From contig JBGUUQ010000028.1 in NCBI GenBank assembly GCA_045133615.1, forward strand, positions 1-64,000: a stretch of DNA of 64,000 nt, written 5' to 3'. This DNA is from M3 sp045133615. GTDB lineage: Bacteria > Bacteroidota > Bacteroidia > Bacteroidales > Muribaculaceae. A program made the position numbers and the translations under genes. This document shows, piece after piece, positions 6,928-15,860 of this stretch. Below the pieces are notes generated by a model. It ran no database searches and was not told where the DNA came from. It saw only the letters and a list, made by a program, of their open reading frames with translations. How positions within the stretch are numbered: position 1 is the stretch's first letter; every line of letters starts with the position of its first letter.

Positions 6928-8895
6928 ATGAAACAAATATCTTTTATCCTATCAATATTGATAGCCGTTGTCCTTACCGGTTGCGGCGGAGCAAAATTGT
7001 CGGTTGCCGACGAACAGATGGCACGAGGCGAATATTTCGACGCGTCCAAAACCTATCGCAAGGTCTACAATAAGCTGACAAAGAAAGAAGAGAGACCACA
7101 GCGCGGTGAGGTAGCATTCAAAATGGCCGAATGTTATCGACAACTCAATATGAGTTCCCGTGCTTCGGCGGCTTATCAAAATGCCATACGCTACGGCTAT
7201 CCCGACTCGATAGCACAGCTTCATTTGGCGCAATCGCTCCATGCTGAAGGCAAATACGCTGCGGCAATCAAGACTTACGAGGAATACCTGATGCGCGACC
7301 CGAATTCCGACATGGCAAAAATCGGACTTATCGGTGCTCGTCAGGCACAAAAGATGAAAGAAACACCCACACGTTACGTCGTGCGCGAAGCAAAATTATT
7401 CAACTCACGACGCGCCGATTTTGCCCCGATGTTTCTCGACGGAGCACACGACGTGCTTTATTTCACCACTACCAACGAGAAAGTCACTGGGACAAAGCGA
7501 AGCGAAATCACCGGCATGAAAAAGAGCGACATCTGGATGGCACGCAAAGACGAACAAGGTAATTGGCAACGTCCCGAACCGGCTGAAGGGGAATTGAATA
7601 CAGAACTCGACGAAGGCATCACCTCTTTTTCCCCCGATGGCTCTACGATGTACCTGTCAAAAGCTCGTCGCGAACCAAACGCCAACACTACGGTGGAAAT
7701 CTACACTTCACAACGCAGCGATGCCAAGTGGAGCGCTCCCGTAAAATTTGAAATAACTGCCGACACCTTGTCAACCTACGGACACCCCGCCGTCTCTCCC
7801 GACGGAAACTGGCTGTACTTCTGCAGCGATATGCCGGGCGGAAGCGGAGGAAAAGACATTTGGCGCATCAATCTTAAAGAGCGCGTCGGTTCGCTCGAAA
7901 ATCTCGGAGAGTTCATCAATACTCCCGGAGATGAAGAGTTTCCGTATCTTCGCACCGACAGCATCCTTTACTTTGCATCCGACGGTCATCCCGGCATGGG
8001 TGGTCTCGACTTGTTCCGTGCGCAACTCACACCATCGGGAGGCTGGAGCGTAGTCAATATGGGTATCCCCATGAACTCTGCCTACGACGATTTCGGCATC
8101 ACATTCGGCGAGGGAGAGAGCGGATTTTTCAGTTCAAACCGCAATGACGCCCGCGGCTACGACCACATTTACTCATTTGTACTCCCCGACTTGAAAATAT
8201 ATATTTCCGGAATGGTACTCGACAAGGACGAAGAACCAGTACCCAACGCCGTGATACGCATTGTGGGCAACGATGGCTCTATCCAAAAAGAGTCGGGTCG
8301 CGCCGACGGCTCGTTCCGATTCCCGCTTCAACGCGGAGTGAGCTACGTGATGATGGCAGGCGCAAAAGGCTATCTCAATGCCAAGCAGGAATTTACCGCC
8401 GACACAGCCGAAGAGGATGCCGAATACGGTGTGGATTTCATCCTCGCATCCATCAATAAGCCCGTCGTAATCGAAAACGTGTTCTACGATTTCGATAAAG
8501 CGGATTTGCGTCCTGAGACAAAAACCGCTCTTGATGAAATGGCTCAGATGCTTCGCGACAATCCCAATGTGACCATCGAAATGGCATCACACACCGACCG
8601 CAAAGGTTCCGACGAATACAATCTCAATCTCTCGCATCGTCGCGCGCAATCGGTTATCGACTATCTTATCGCCGCCGGCATCAGCGAAAAGCGTCTGCAA
8701 CCGCAAGGATATGGCGAATCTCGTCCAAAAACAATCACAAAGAGACTTGCACGCGAATTTCCTCAATTCAAAGAGGGCGACGTGCTGACCGAGGAATATA
8801 TCGAAGCCCTCTCGGAAGAGGACCAAGAGGTGGCCGACCAAATCAACCGCCGCACAGAGTTCCAAGTCCTTTCTATTGACTATCAAATGTTTTAA
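6928..8895 (+). CDS. PorE/OmpA-family peptidoglycan-binding lipoprotein with TPR and PD40 propeller
   Basis: A 655-residue lipoprotein with lipobox LTGC (Cys19). In order it shows tetratricopeptide-like helices (about 30-140), a WD40/PD40-type propeller (about 150-410; motifs SFSPDGSTMYLSK and AVSPDGNWLYFCSD), a carboxypeptidase-regulatory-like fold (about 425-510) and a C-terminal OmpA domain (about 520-650). The OmpA part begins VFYDFDKADLRPETK and has the peptidoglycan-binding SHTDRKGSDEYNLNLSHRRA. This domain order matches PorE of the type IX secretion apparatus and related envelope-anchoring lipoproteins. A general OmpA-family anchoring role is the cautious reading. The next gene starts 3 nt after its stop, so it probably leads an envelope operon. 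Confidence 0.88.
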   Translation: MKQISFILSILIAVVLTGCGGAKLSVADEQMARGEYFDASKTYRKVYNKLTKKEERPQRGEVAFKMAECYRQLNMSSRASAAYQNAIRYGYPDSIAQLHLAQSLHAEGKYAAAIKTYEEYLMRDPNSDMAKIGLIGARQAQKMKETPTRYVVREAKLFNSRRADFAPMFLDGAHDVLYFTTTNEKVTGTKRSEITGMKKSDIWMARKDEQGNWQRPEPAEGELNTELDEGITSFSPDGSTMYLSKARREPNANTTVEIYTSQRSDAKWSAPVKFEITADTLSTYGHPAVSPDGNWLYFCSDMPGGSGGKDIWRINLKERVGSLENLGEFINTPGDEEFPYLRTDSILYFASDGHPGMGGLDLFRAQLTPSGGWSVVNMGIPMNSAYDDFGITFGEGESGFFSSNRNDARGYDHIYSFVLPDLKIYISGMVLDKDEEPVPNAVIRIVGNDGSIQKESGRADGSFRFPLQRGVSYVMMAGAKGYLNAKQEFTADTAEEDAEYGVDFILASINKPVVIENVFYDFDKADLRPETKTALDEMAQMLRDNPNVTIEMASHTDRKGSDEYNLNLSHRRAQSVIDYLIAAGISEKRLQPQGYGESRPKTITKRLAREFPQFKEGDVLTEEYIEALSEEDQEVADQINRRTEFQVLSIDYQMF

Positions 8896-8898
8896 TCA

Positions 8899-9855
8899 AT
8901 GGAGTTTCGCACCACGATAAAGCCGCTTGCAAAACAAGGCACCATCGACCATCGCAAGCCGATGATGCTTCTTGGCTCATGCTTCAGCGACAGCATCGGA
9001 GTGCGATTGTCCGAGTCACTTTTCGACGTAGATGTCAATCCGTTCGGCACGCTCTACAATCCGGCAAGCATAGCATCGTCGCTCCGCCGCATCATCACTG
9101 GGATTCCATTCACAGAGTCCGAATTGTTCAATCATGAAAATCGCTATCACAGCTTTTCGCATCACTCTCGATTCTCTTCTGCCAATCCCGACACGGCATT
9201 AACAGGCATCAACACCCGCCTTCAATCGGCTCACGAACATCTGCGCCATGCCCAAATACTCCTCATCACATTCGGCACGGCATGGGTCTACCGCCTCAGA
9301 GCCAACGGGCAAGTTGTTTCCAACTGCCACAAACTTCCGGCAGCAATGTTTACCCATAGCAGATTGTCGGTCGACGACATTGTGACCGAATGGACCGATC
9401 TGTTGCATGATCTAAAGAGATTCAATCCCGCATTGACGGCGATATTTACCGTCAGCCCCATCCGCCACCTTGCCGATGGCGCACACGACAACCAACTAAG
9501 CAAATCGACTCTTCTGCTTGCCGTCGACCGTCTTGGTGTCGATTATTTCCCATCTTATGAAATCATGCTCGACGACTTGCGAGACTATCGTTTTTATGCC
9601 ACCGACATGACTCACCCCTCCGATGTCGCTGTCGACTATATTTACTCTCTTTTCTCCCAATCCTACATGACAGATGCCACCCGTGAGCTTGCACGCTCAT
9701 GCAGTCGAGTCGCCCGCCGACTTTCACATCGACCGATGACCGACGACACCTCTGCCATCGAATCATTTCGCTCCTCAACCAAACAAATTCTTGACTCATT
9801 ACTACTATCCCACCCTTATCTCGAAAGGGCTATAAACAATATATTGTCGAAATGA
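8899..9855 (+). CDS. GSCFA domain protein
   Basis: A 318-residue protein containing the family-naming motif LLGSCFSDSIG near residue 26 and the downstream ITFGTAWVYR, TVSPIRHLADGAHDNQLSKS and FYATDMTHPSDVA segments. GSCFA proteins are thought to be SGNH/GDSL-like hydrolases. Here Ser in GSCFSD, the TVSPIRH block and the D-x-x-H in DMTHPS fit a catalytic triad. The substrate is not established. It sits 3 nt after the OmpA-family gene and overlaps the next gene by 4 nt (ATGA), implying translational coupling with MurF-Alr and a possible cell-envelope role. Confidence 0.9.
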   Translation: MEFRTTIKPLAKQGTIDHRKPMMLLGSCFSDSIGVRLSESLFDVDVNPFGTLYNPASIASSLRRIITGIPFTESELFNHENRYHSFSHHSRFSSANPDTALTGINTRLQSAHEHLRHAQILLITFGTAWVYRLRANGQVVSNCHKLPAAMFTHSRLSVDDIVTEWTDLLHDLKRFNPALTAIFTVSPIRHLADGAHDNQLSKSTLLLAVDRLGVDYFPSYEIMLDDLRDYRFYATDMTHPSDVAVDYIYSLFSQSYMTDATRELARSCSRVARRLSHRPMTDDTSAIESFRSSTKQILDSLLLSHPYLERAINNILSK

Positions 9856-12323
9856 ACTATACCATATCGCGCATAGCCGAAATTCTACGTCTGCCACAAC
9901 CGCGCTACCCATTATCGACCGTCAGCACCCTGCTCACCGACTCTCGCTCGCTGACATACCCCGGAGAGTCTCTGTTTTTTGCACTCCGTACCCGCAATAA
10001 CGACGGGCACAAATATATCCCCGAACTCTACTCTCGCGGAGTCCATAACTTCGTGGTTGAGAAAGTTCCCGAACAGATGCGCAACTTCGCCGAAGTCAAC
10101 TTTCTCGTTGTCCCCGACGTAGTAAAAGCGCTGCAAATGATTGCACGTCATCACCGTTCGCTGTTTTCGGCACCAATCGTAGGCATAACCGGCAGCCGAG
10201 GCAAAACGACTGTCAAAGAGTGGCTCTATCAGCTTCTTCAACCCGACTACAACATCGTACGTTCGCCTCGAAGCTATAACTCGCAAATCGGCGTACCGCT
10301 ATCCATTTGGGAGTTGAACTACGAAACCTCACTCGGCATTTTTGAAGCCGGTATATCAATGCCCGACGAGATGGCTTCTCTGCAATCAATCATTCGCCCG
10401 AACCTCGGAATAATAACCAATATCACCGACGAGCATCGCGATGGGTTCGACTCTATCCGAACCAAATGTGCTGAAAAGGTCACCTTGCTTCGAGATTGCG
10501 ACTGCATAATCTACAATGCCGACAACGAACTTATTTCCGAAGCTATTCAATCCACCTCGATGCCGGCACAGGAAATAGCATGGTCACTTCGCGACAGTGA
10601 CCGCCCGCTGTTCATTTCCCGTATCGATAAACATCAGTCATCGACAGTCATCGACTATACATATCTGCAAAGCGATTTCTCGATAGAAATCCCATTCACA
10701 TCAGATGCCGACATCGAAAATGCAATCCATTGCCTCGCTACGATGCTATATTTGCGCCGCCCCGCCGAGACAATCAAGGAGCGTATGGCTTCGCTGACCC
10801 CGGTAGGTACCCGACTCAATGTAATCGAAGGTGTCAACGACTGCATGCTCATCTACGATTCCTACACCTCCGACCTCCATTCCCTCACTCCCGCCCTCGA
10901 CTTCATGGCGCGAAGAGCCACTTCCGACCGGACATCTACTGTCATTCTCAGCGATGTCACTCACGAAGATATGGAGACCTCGCAACTTTATCGGGCTATT
11001 GCCTATCTGCTGCGGAGAAAAAAAGTCGACCGGTTTATAGGCATCGGAGCCGAAATGAAACGACACAGCAGATATTTCGATGTCAATGCGGAATTTTATG
11101 AAACTACCGACGAATTCATAGCATCAATCTCTACAAGCGATTTCGACCACGAACTTATACTCATAAAAGGAGCCAATCATTTCCATTTCGAACGATTAAG
11201 CGACATCTTAGAGGCTCGTCAACATGAGACAGTCCTTGAAGTGAATCTCGATGCCGTAATCCATAATTACAACTGTTTCCGCTCACGATTGAAACCGGAA
11301 ACAGGTATTGTCTGCATGCTCAAAGCCTCCGGATACGGAGCCGGTTCCTACGAACTTGCCAAATCATTGCAATCACAAGGTGCAGCCTATATCGCAGTTG
11401 CCGTACTCGACGAAGGTGTCGACCTACGCAAAGCGGGCATCACCATGCCGATTATGGTACTAAACCCGAAGGTAGTCAATTATAAAACCCTGTTTTCCTA
11501 CCGTCTCGAACCGGAAATCTATAGTTTTGAAATACTCGAAGAGATAATCCACGAAGCCGAAAAATACGGCATAAGCGACTATCCTATTCATATAAAATTA
11601 GACACCGGCATGCATCGTCTCGGATTCCTCGAAAAAGACATCCCCGAACTCGTAGCCGTGCTGTCAGGGCAAAATTTCGTAATTCCACGCTCCGTATTCT
11701 CCCATCTGGCAACAGCCGACTGTCTCGACATGGACGACTACACCATGAGTCAGTTTGACTACTTCGATCGTTGCTGCGAGCAATTGCAAAACGGGTTCAA
11801 CCACCATATACTACGCCACATTCTCAATTCCACAGGTATCACCCGATTCCCCGAACATCAGTGCGACATGGTACGCCTCGGCATCTGTCTTTACGGTATT
11901 CCAACACTCTCCGACGGTTCACAAAGCGACTTGCGTCCGGTATCGTCACTTCGCACTGTAGTCATCTCAATCAAGGAATGGGAAGCCGGAGAGACCATCG
12001 GTTATTCACGTCGAGGAGTGCTTCACCGCCACTCGCGTATCGCCACCATCCCAGTCGGTTATGCCGATGGAATCGACCGACACCTTGGCAACGGACGCGC
12101 CGACGTGCTTATCAACGGACATCGCTGTCCCACGATAGGAAATATCTGCATGGACGTATGTATGATTGACGTCACAGATGCCCCGTGTGAGGTGGGCGAC
12201 ACGGTTGAAATCTTCGGCAATGGCATTTCAGTATGCGAGTTGGCCGAACGTCTCGACACCATTCCATACGAGATTCTCACATCAGTCTCGTCACGTGTAA
12301 AACGAGTGTATTACCGCGAATAA
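9852..12323 (+). CDS. Bifunctional MurF / alanine racemase fusion
   Basis: An 823-residue fusion. The first part (about 1-450) is UDP-N-acetylmuramoyl-tripeptide--D-alanyl-D-alanine ligase, with the ATP loop GITGSRGKTTVKEW, the ITNITDEHRDGFDS block and a C-terminal ligase domain. The second part (about 455-823) is alanine racemase, with the PLP lysine in MLKASGYGAGS (Lys491), the HIKLDTGMHRLGF strand and TIGNICMDVCMIDVT. One protein thus makes D-alanine and adds D-Ala-D-Ala to the peptidoglycan precursor. This fusion is typical of Bacteroidetes. It overlaps the GSCFA gene by 4 nt, and xpt follows after 11 nt. Confidence 0.95.
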   Translation: MNYTISRIAEILRLPQPRYPLSTVSTLLTDSRSLTYPGESLFFALRTRNNDGHKYIPELYSRGVHNFVVEKVPEQMRNFAEVNFLVVPDVVKALQMIARHHRSLFSAPIVGITGSRGKTTVKEWLYQLLQPDYNIVRSPRSYNSQIGVPLSIWELNYETSLGIFEAGISMPDEMASLQSIIRPNLGIITNITDEHRDGFDSIRTKCAEKVTLLRDCDCIIYNADNELISEAIQSTSMPAQEIAWSLRDSDRPLFISRIDKHQSSTVIDYTYLQSDFSIEIPFTSDADIENAIHCLATMLYLRRPAETIKERMASLTPVGTRLNVIEGVNDCMLIYDSYTSDLHSLTPALDFMARRATSDRTSTVILSDVTHEDMETSQLYRAIAYLLRRKKVDRFIGIGAEMKRHSRYFDVNAEFYETTDEFIASISTSDFDHELILIKGANHFHFERLSDILEARQHETVLEVNLDAVIHNYNCFRSRLKPETGIVCMLKASGYGAGSYELAKSLQSQGAAYIAVAVLDEGVDLRKAGITMPIMVLNPKVVNYKTLFSYRLEPEIYSFEILEEIIHEAEKYGISDYPIHIKLDTGMHRLGFLEKDIPELVAVLSGQNFVIPRSVFSHLATADCLDMDDYTMSQFDYFDRCCEQLQNGFNHHILRHILNSTGITRFPEHQCDMVRLGICLYGIPTLSDGSQSDLRPVSSLRTVVISIKEWEAGETIGYSRRGVLHRHSRIATIPVGYADGIDRHLGNGRADVLINGHRCPTIGNICMDVCMIDVTDAPCEVGDTVEIFGNGISVCELAERLDTIPYEILTSVSSRVKRVYYRE

Positions 12324-12334
12324 TTTCCCCTCCA

Positions 12335-12901
12335 ATGCAACTGCTCAAACAACGTATTCTCGAAGACGGATGCTCGCTCCCCGGCGGCATTCTGAAAGTC
12401 GATAGTTTCCTCAATCACCAGATGGACCCAACCCTGATGATGGAAGTGGCATTGGAATTTTCTCGTCGTTTCAAAGAGGTCAAAGTCAACAAAATTGTCA
12501 CCGTTGAAGCCTCAGGCATCGCTCCGGCAATTCTCTTGGGCTATGTAATGCGACTTCCGGTCGTATTCGTAAAAAAGAAAGTGCCTAAAACGATGGAAAA
12601 CATGCTTGTCACCGACATCCATTCGTTCACCAAAGATCGGACATACACCGTGTCGATATCCGCCGATTTCCTTCGGCCGGACGACCATATAATTTTCATC
12701 GACGACTTTTTGGCCTATGGCAACGCCGCACTCGGAATCATCGACTTATGCCGACAATCCGGAGCCACGATAGAAGCTATGGGCTTTGTAATCGAAAAAG
12801 GATTTCAAGGGGGTGGCGAACTACTGCGCTCCAAAGGCTACAACATTCAGTCGCTTGCTATCATCGATTCGCTCGACAACTGCCAAATTACACTACGATA
12901 G
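12335..12901 (+). CDS. xpt: Xanthine phosphoribosyltransferase
   Basis: A 188-residue type I phosphoribosyltransferase that converts xanthine and PRPP to XMP in purine salvage. The N terminus MQLLKQRILEDGCSLPGGIL matches Xpt proteins, as do the PRPP-binding stretch IIFIDDFLAYGNAALGIIDL and the hood segment VVFVKKKVPKTMENM. Length is right for Xpt (about 190). The frame stays open upstream, but the ATG at 12335 gives the family N terminus and sits 11 nt after the preceding stop. No purine riboswitch space exists upstream. The end overlaps the convergent queA end by 9 nt. Confidence 0.94.
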   Translation: MQLLKQRILEDGCSLPGGILKVDSFLNHQMDPTLMMEVALEFSRRFKEVKVNKIVTVEASGIAPAILLGYVMRLPVVFVKKKVPKTMENMLVTDIHSFTKDRTYTVSISADFLRPDDHIIFIDDFLAYGNAALGIIDLCRQSGATIEAMGFVIEKGFQGGGELLRSKGYNIQSLAIIDSLDNCQITLR

Positions 12902-14104
12902 CAACAGCGACGCATCACCGTAGCTGAGGAAGCGGAAATCGCGGGCAAGAGCATAATCATACATTGCTCTCCAATCGCCACCGACGAATGCCGAAACAAG
13001 CAACAGCAACGTCGATTGGGGCTGATGAAAATTGGTCACAATCCCTTTCACCACACGATATTTGTATCCCGGCGCGATGATAATGCGTGTCGATGCGATA
13101 AGTGTGTCGGATTTCGTCTGCTCCAGATGCTGCACAATCAAACTCAACGATTCCGCAACCAAGAGGTTGGGATGCGAGGGCTGATATGGATACCATTGCG
13201 GCACCTCGTCTATCGCCATGCCGTCATGAAGCATACATCCGATATGATAAAGGCTTTCGAGCGTACGAACCGATGTGGTACCCACTGCCACGACTTTACG
13301 TGATGTTGCTGCCAGTTCTTCGATAAGACTACGTGACACGGCAATAAACTCACTATGCATCTCGTGCTCTCCAATCGAATCACTTTTCACCGGCTGAAAA
13401 GTTCCGGCTCCGACATGAAGAGTCAACTCACGGCGAGGGATACCACGAGAACTGACGGCATCAAGCACAGTCGGGGTGAAATGCAGACCGGCTGTCGGAG
13501 CGGCAACTGACCCGTCGATATGAGAATACACAGTCTGATAATCGGTCTTATCGCTGTCCTCGGTCGAACGATTGAGATACGGAGGAATCGGAATTTCGCC
13601 GGCAGCTTCTATGATACGGGCAAACGTCACCGACGAATCGTCCCACGAGAAGCGCACCACACTTGCATTTCCCTCTTTGCTTACACGAGTAGCCGTAAGC
13701 ATTATTTCTCGTCCGTCAACCGTAAGAGGCATCTGTAACGGAGCATCCTTCCATCGCTTCGAGTTGCCTACGAAACACAACCATGAACATACATCCGTAG
13801 CAGCAAAATTAACTGCATAGTCAGCAGGCTCAACCGGTTCGAGGCAAAATATCTCAATCAAAGCTCCACCCTCACCCTTGCGAAAACGCAATCGGGCATT
13901 GATGACACGCGTGTTATTGTAGACGAGCATTGAGTCGGCAGGGAGCAACTGAGGCAATTCGGTGAACAGATGTTCACTGAGTTCGCCATCCGCCTTACGC
14001 ACAAGCAATTTACAGCGGTCGCGTTCGGCAAGCGGATGCTTGGCAATTCGCTCGTCGGGCAAAGGATAATTATATTCCTCTATTTTTATATCTTGTACCT
14101 CCAT
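12893..14104 (-). CDS. queA: tRNA preQ1(34) S-adenosylmethionine ribosyltransferase-isomerase
   Basis: A 403-residue QueA, which transfers and isomerises the ribosyl group of S-adenosylmethionine onto preQ1 in tRNA to form epoxyqueuosine. The N terminus has YNYPLPDERIAKHPLAERD. The middle has AAPTAGLHFTP, HVGAGTFQPV and EFIAVS, all QueA signatures. The C-terminal IVTNFHQPQSTLLLLVSAFV follows. Length is slightly above the usual 350, which is common in Bacteroidetes. It overlaps the upstream GtrA-like gene by 1 nt and converges on xpt with a 9-nt overlap. Confidence 0.95.
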   Translation of the reverse strand: MEVQDIKIEEYNYPLPDERIAKHPLAERDRCKLLVRKADGELSEHLFTELPQLLPADSMLVYNNTRVINARLRFRKGEGGALIEIFCLEPVEPADYAVNFAATDVCSWLCFVGNSKRWKDAPLQMPLTVDGREIMLTATRVSKEGNASVVRFSWDDSSVTFARIIEAAGEIPIPPYLNRSTEDSDKTDYQTVYSHIDGSVAAPTAGLHFTPTVLDAVSSRGIPRRELTLHVGAGTFQPVKSDSIGEHEMHSEFIAVSRSLIEELAATSRKVVAVGTTSVRTLESLYHIGCMLHDGMAIDEVPQWYPYQPSHPNLLVAESLSLIVQHLEQTKSDTLIASTRIIIAPGYKYRVVKGIVTNFHQPQSTLLLLVSAFVGGDWRAMYDYALARDFRFLSYGDASLLLS

Positions 14105-14535
14105 TACTGACGGAATGTGACTGTACGATTATACACGAAATTGGCAAGCGTATATACGACATTACCAATAAGAGTTGCGATGCCGTATCCGCTTAACACG
14201 AAACCAAGAATATTTATCTCAAAACCTTCAAGAGGCGACTTGTACGACAACGCCCACACTGTGAGGAACTGAATACCGTAGCATATCAAAAAGCCGGCAA
14301 AGAACTTAACCGCTTCTTTGGCATAACCCTTTTTAGAATGAAACACCCACGTCTTATTCCACAAAAACGAGTTTACAAACCCTGCCACATATCCGATGGC
14401 ATTTGAAAGCATTTGGTCGATACCGAACACCGACTTACATAAAAATATCAGCCCAAGGGTAAGCAACGTATTGAGCACACCCACGAGCGCATATTTCACA
14501 AACTGTATAAGATTTTTCTTTTGTCTGAAATTCAT
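14104..14535 (-). CDS. GtrA-family small membrane protein
   Basis: A 143-residue protein with four predicted transmembrane helices and GtrA-family hallmarks: FVKYALVGVLNTLLTLGLIF in the first helix, then NAIGYVAGFVNSFLWNKTWVF, and the C-terminal NFVYNRTVTFRQ. GtrA proteins are thought to flip or chaperone lipid-linked sugars in glycan decoration. No glycosyltransferase partner is adjacent here. It begins 12 nt after the TRIC-like gene and overlaps queA by 1 nt, so it is probably cotranscribed with housekeeping genes. Its sugar substrate is unknown. Confidence 0.9.
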   Translation of the reverse strand: MNFRQKKNLIQFVKYALVGVLNTLLTLGLIFLCKSVFGIDQMLSNAIGYVAGFVNSFLWNKTWVFHSKKGYAKEAVKFFAGFLICYGIQFLTVWALSYKSPLEGFEINILGFVLSGYGIATLIGNVVYTLANFVYNRTVTFRQ

Positions 14536-14547
14536 GATTGATGGCTT

Positions 14548-15180
14548 CTATTTGGTATCATTTCTAAGGATTGGCAGCGACCATGAGAATCGCAATGCAA
14601 GCACTCGCATCACTATTACAGTGGCTGCACATGCTGTCTGCTGGGCGATTTCGGAGCCTCCGGCTTCATAAATAATCCAATACACGGCACCTCCTGCCAA
14701 GCACGCCGTGGCATATATATCTTCGCGGAAAAGCAGCGGCTCTTCGTTGATAAGAATATCGCGAACCACACCGCCAACCGCACCGGTAATCATACCCATC
14801 GTTATCGCCACCCACATCGGATAGCCCAATGCAAGCGACTTTTGCATTCCAATCACTACGAACAAAGCAAGACCGATAGTGTCGAACACAAACAGCATCT
14901 TATTGTGGCTCACAAGCAGTTTCTTAAATAAAATCACCACGGCAAGCGACATTGCCGTCACCGCTATATACCACCACGTCTGCATCCAAAAGATGGGAAC
15001 GTCGAGAAGCACATCACGCACCGTACCGCCTCCGATGGCAGTGACAAGTCCCACCATATAGGCTCCAAACCAATCGAAATGTTTGACCGCCGCAAGACGA
15101 ATACCACTAATGGCAAATGCCACAGTACCTATCACCTCTATTATAAAAAGGAACGTTGCTTCCAGACTTTCGTCCATCAT
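14548..15180 (-). CDS. TRIC/UPF0126-family membrane channel protein
   Basis: A 210-residue membrane protein with two repeated three-helix UPF0126 units plus one helix. The first repeat carries GTVAFAISGIRLAAVKHFDWF and VTAIGGGTVRDVLLDVPIFW. The second carries VFDTIGLALFVVIGMQKSL and GAVGGVVRDILINEEPLLF. The GGGxxRD pair is diagnostic of prokaryotic relatives of the trimeric intracellular cation (TRIC) channels, also reported in some bacteria as glycine uptake proteins. It starts 2 nt after nth. Ion or substrate specificity cannot be read. Confidence 0.9.
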   Translation of the reverse strand: MMDESLEATFLFIIEVIGTVAFAISGIRLAAVKHFDWFGAYMVGLVTAIGGGTVRDVLLDVPIFWMQTWWYIAVTAMSLAVVILFKKLLVSHNKMLFVFDTIGLALFVVIGMQKSLALGYPMWVAITMGMITGAVGGVVRDILINEEPLLFREDIYATACLAGGAVYWIIYEAGGSEIAQQTACAATVIVMRVLALRFSWSLPILRNDTK

Positions 15181-15182
15181 GG

Positions 15183-15830
15183 TTATTGCGATTTAGATTC
15201 TTGTTGGTAGTATCGGCACACGGCTGTCAACCCGCAATTAAGACAATCGGGACGACGCGCCTTACACACATATCGTCCGTGGAGTATCAGCCAATGGTGA
15301 GCCAACGGAATATCCTCGTCGGGAATATATCGACACAGCGTGCGTTCCGTCGATAGTGGCGTCTTGCTACCGGTGGTAAGCCCGATGCGCTCGCTTACGC
15401 GAAACACGTGAGTATCTACCGCCATCGCGGCCTTGTTGAACACCACTGCAAGCATCACGTTGGCTGTTTTTCGTCCCACTCCGGGGAGTTTTACGAGCGA
15501 ATCCATATCGGCAGGCACCTCTCCTCCAAACTGCTCTACGAGCATCGTTGCTGCACCCTTCAGATGACGAGCCTTATTGTTCGGATAAGAGCATGAACGA
15601 ATATAGCCGAAAATATCGTCGACTGACGCCGCAGCCATCGACTCCGCCGTAGGATATGCCTCAAAAAGAGCCGGTGTGATTTGATTCACTCGCTTATCGG
15701 TACACTGCGCCGAAAGTATAACAGCGACGAGCAACTGAAACGGGTCGTTATAATGCAACTCCGTTTCAGCAACCGGCATCGCTTCGCGAAACCAGTCCAA
15801 TACACGTGTGTATCGCTCTTTTACTGTCAT
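15183..15830 (-). CDS. nth: Endonuclease III
   Basis: A 215-residue DNA glycosylase/AP lyase that removes oxidised pyrimidines in base excision repair. It has the helix-hairpin-helix LVKLPGVGRKTANVMLAV with the catalytic lysine in LSAQCTDKRVNQ and the aspartate in AVDTHVFRVSERIGL. The C-terminal [4Fe-4S] cysteines are spaced C-x6-C-x2-C-x5-C in VCKARRPDCLNCGLTAVC. Length is normal. It lies 30 nt from pheS and 2 nt from the TRIC-like gene in the same direction. Confidence 0.96.
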   Translation of the reverse strand: MTVKERYTRVLDWFREAMPVAETELHYNDPFQLLVAVILSAQCTDKRVNQITPALFEAYPTAESMAAASVDDIFGYIRSCSYPNNKARHLKGAATMLVEQFGGEVPADMDSLVKLPGVGRKTANVMLAVVFNKAAMAVDTHVFRVSERIGLTTGSKTPLSTERTLCRYIPDEDIPLAHHWLILHGRYVCKARRPDCLNCGLTAVCRYYQQESKSQ

Positions 15831-15860
15831 TGCATATGCAGTGAATGCTATTGGCGTATA

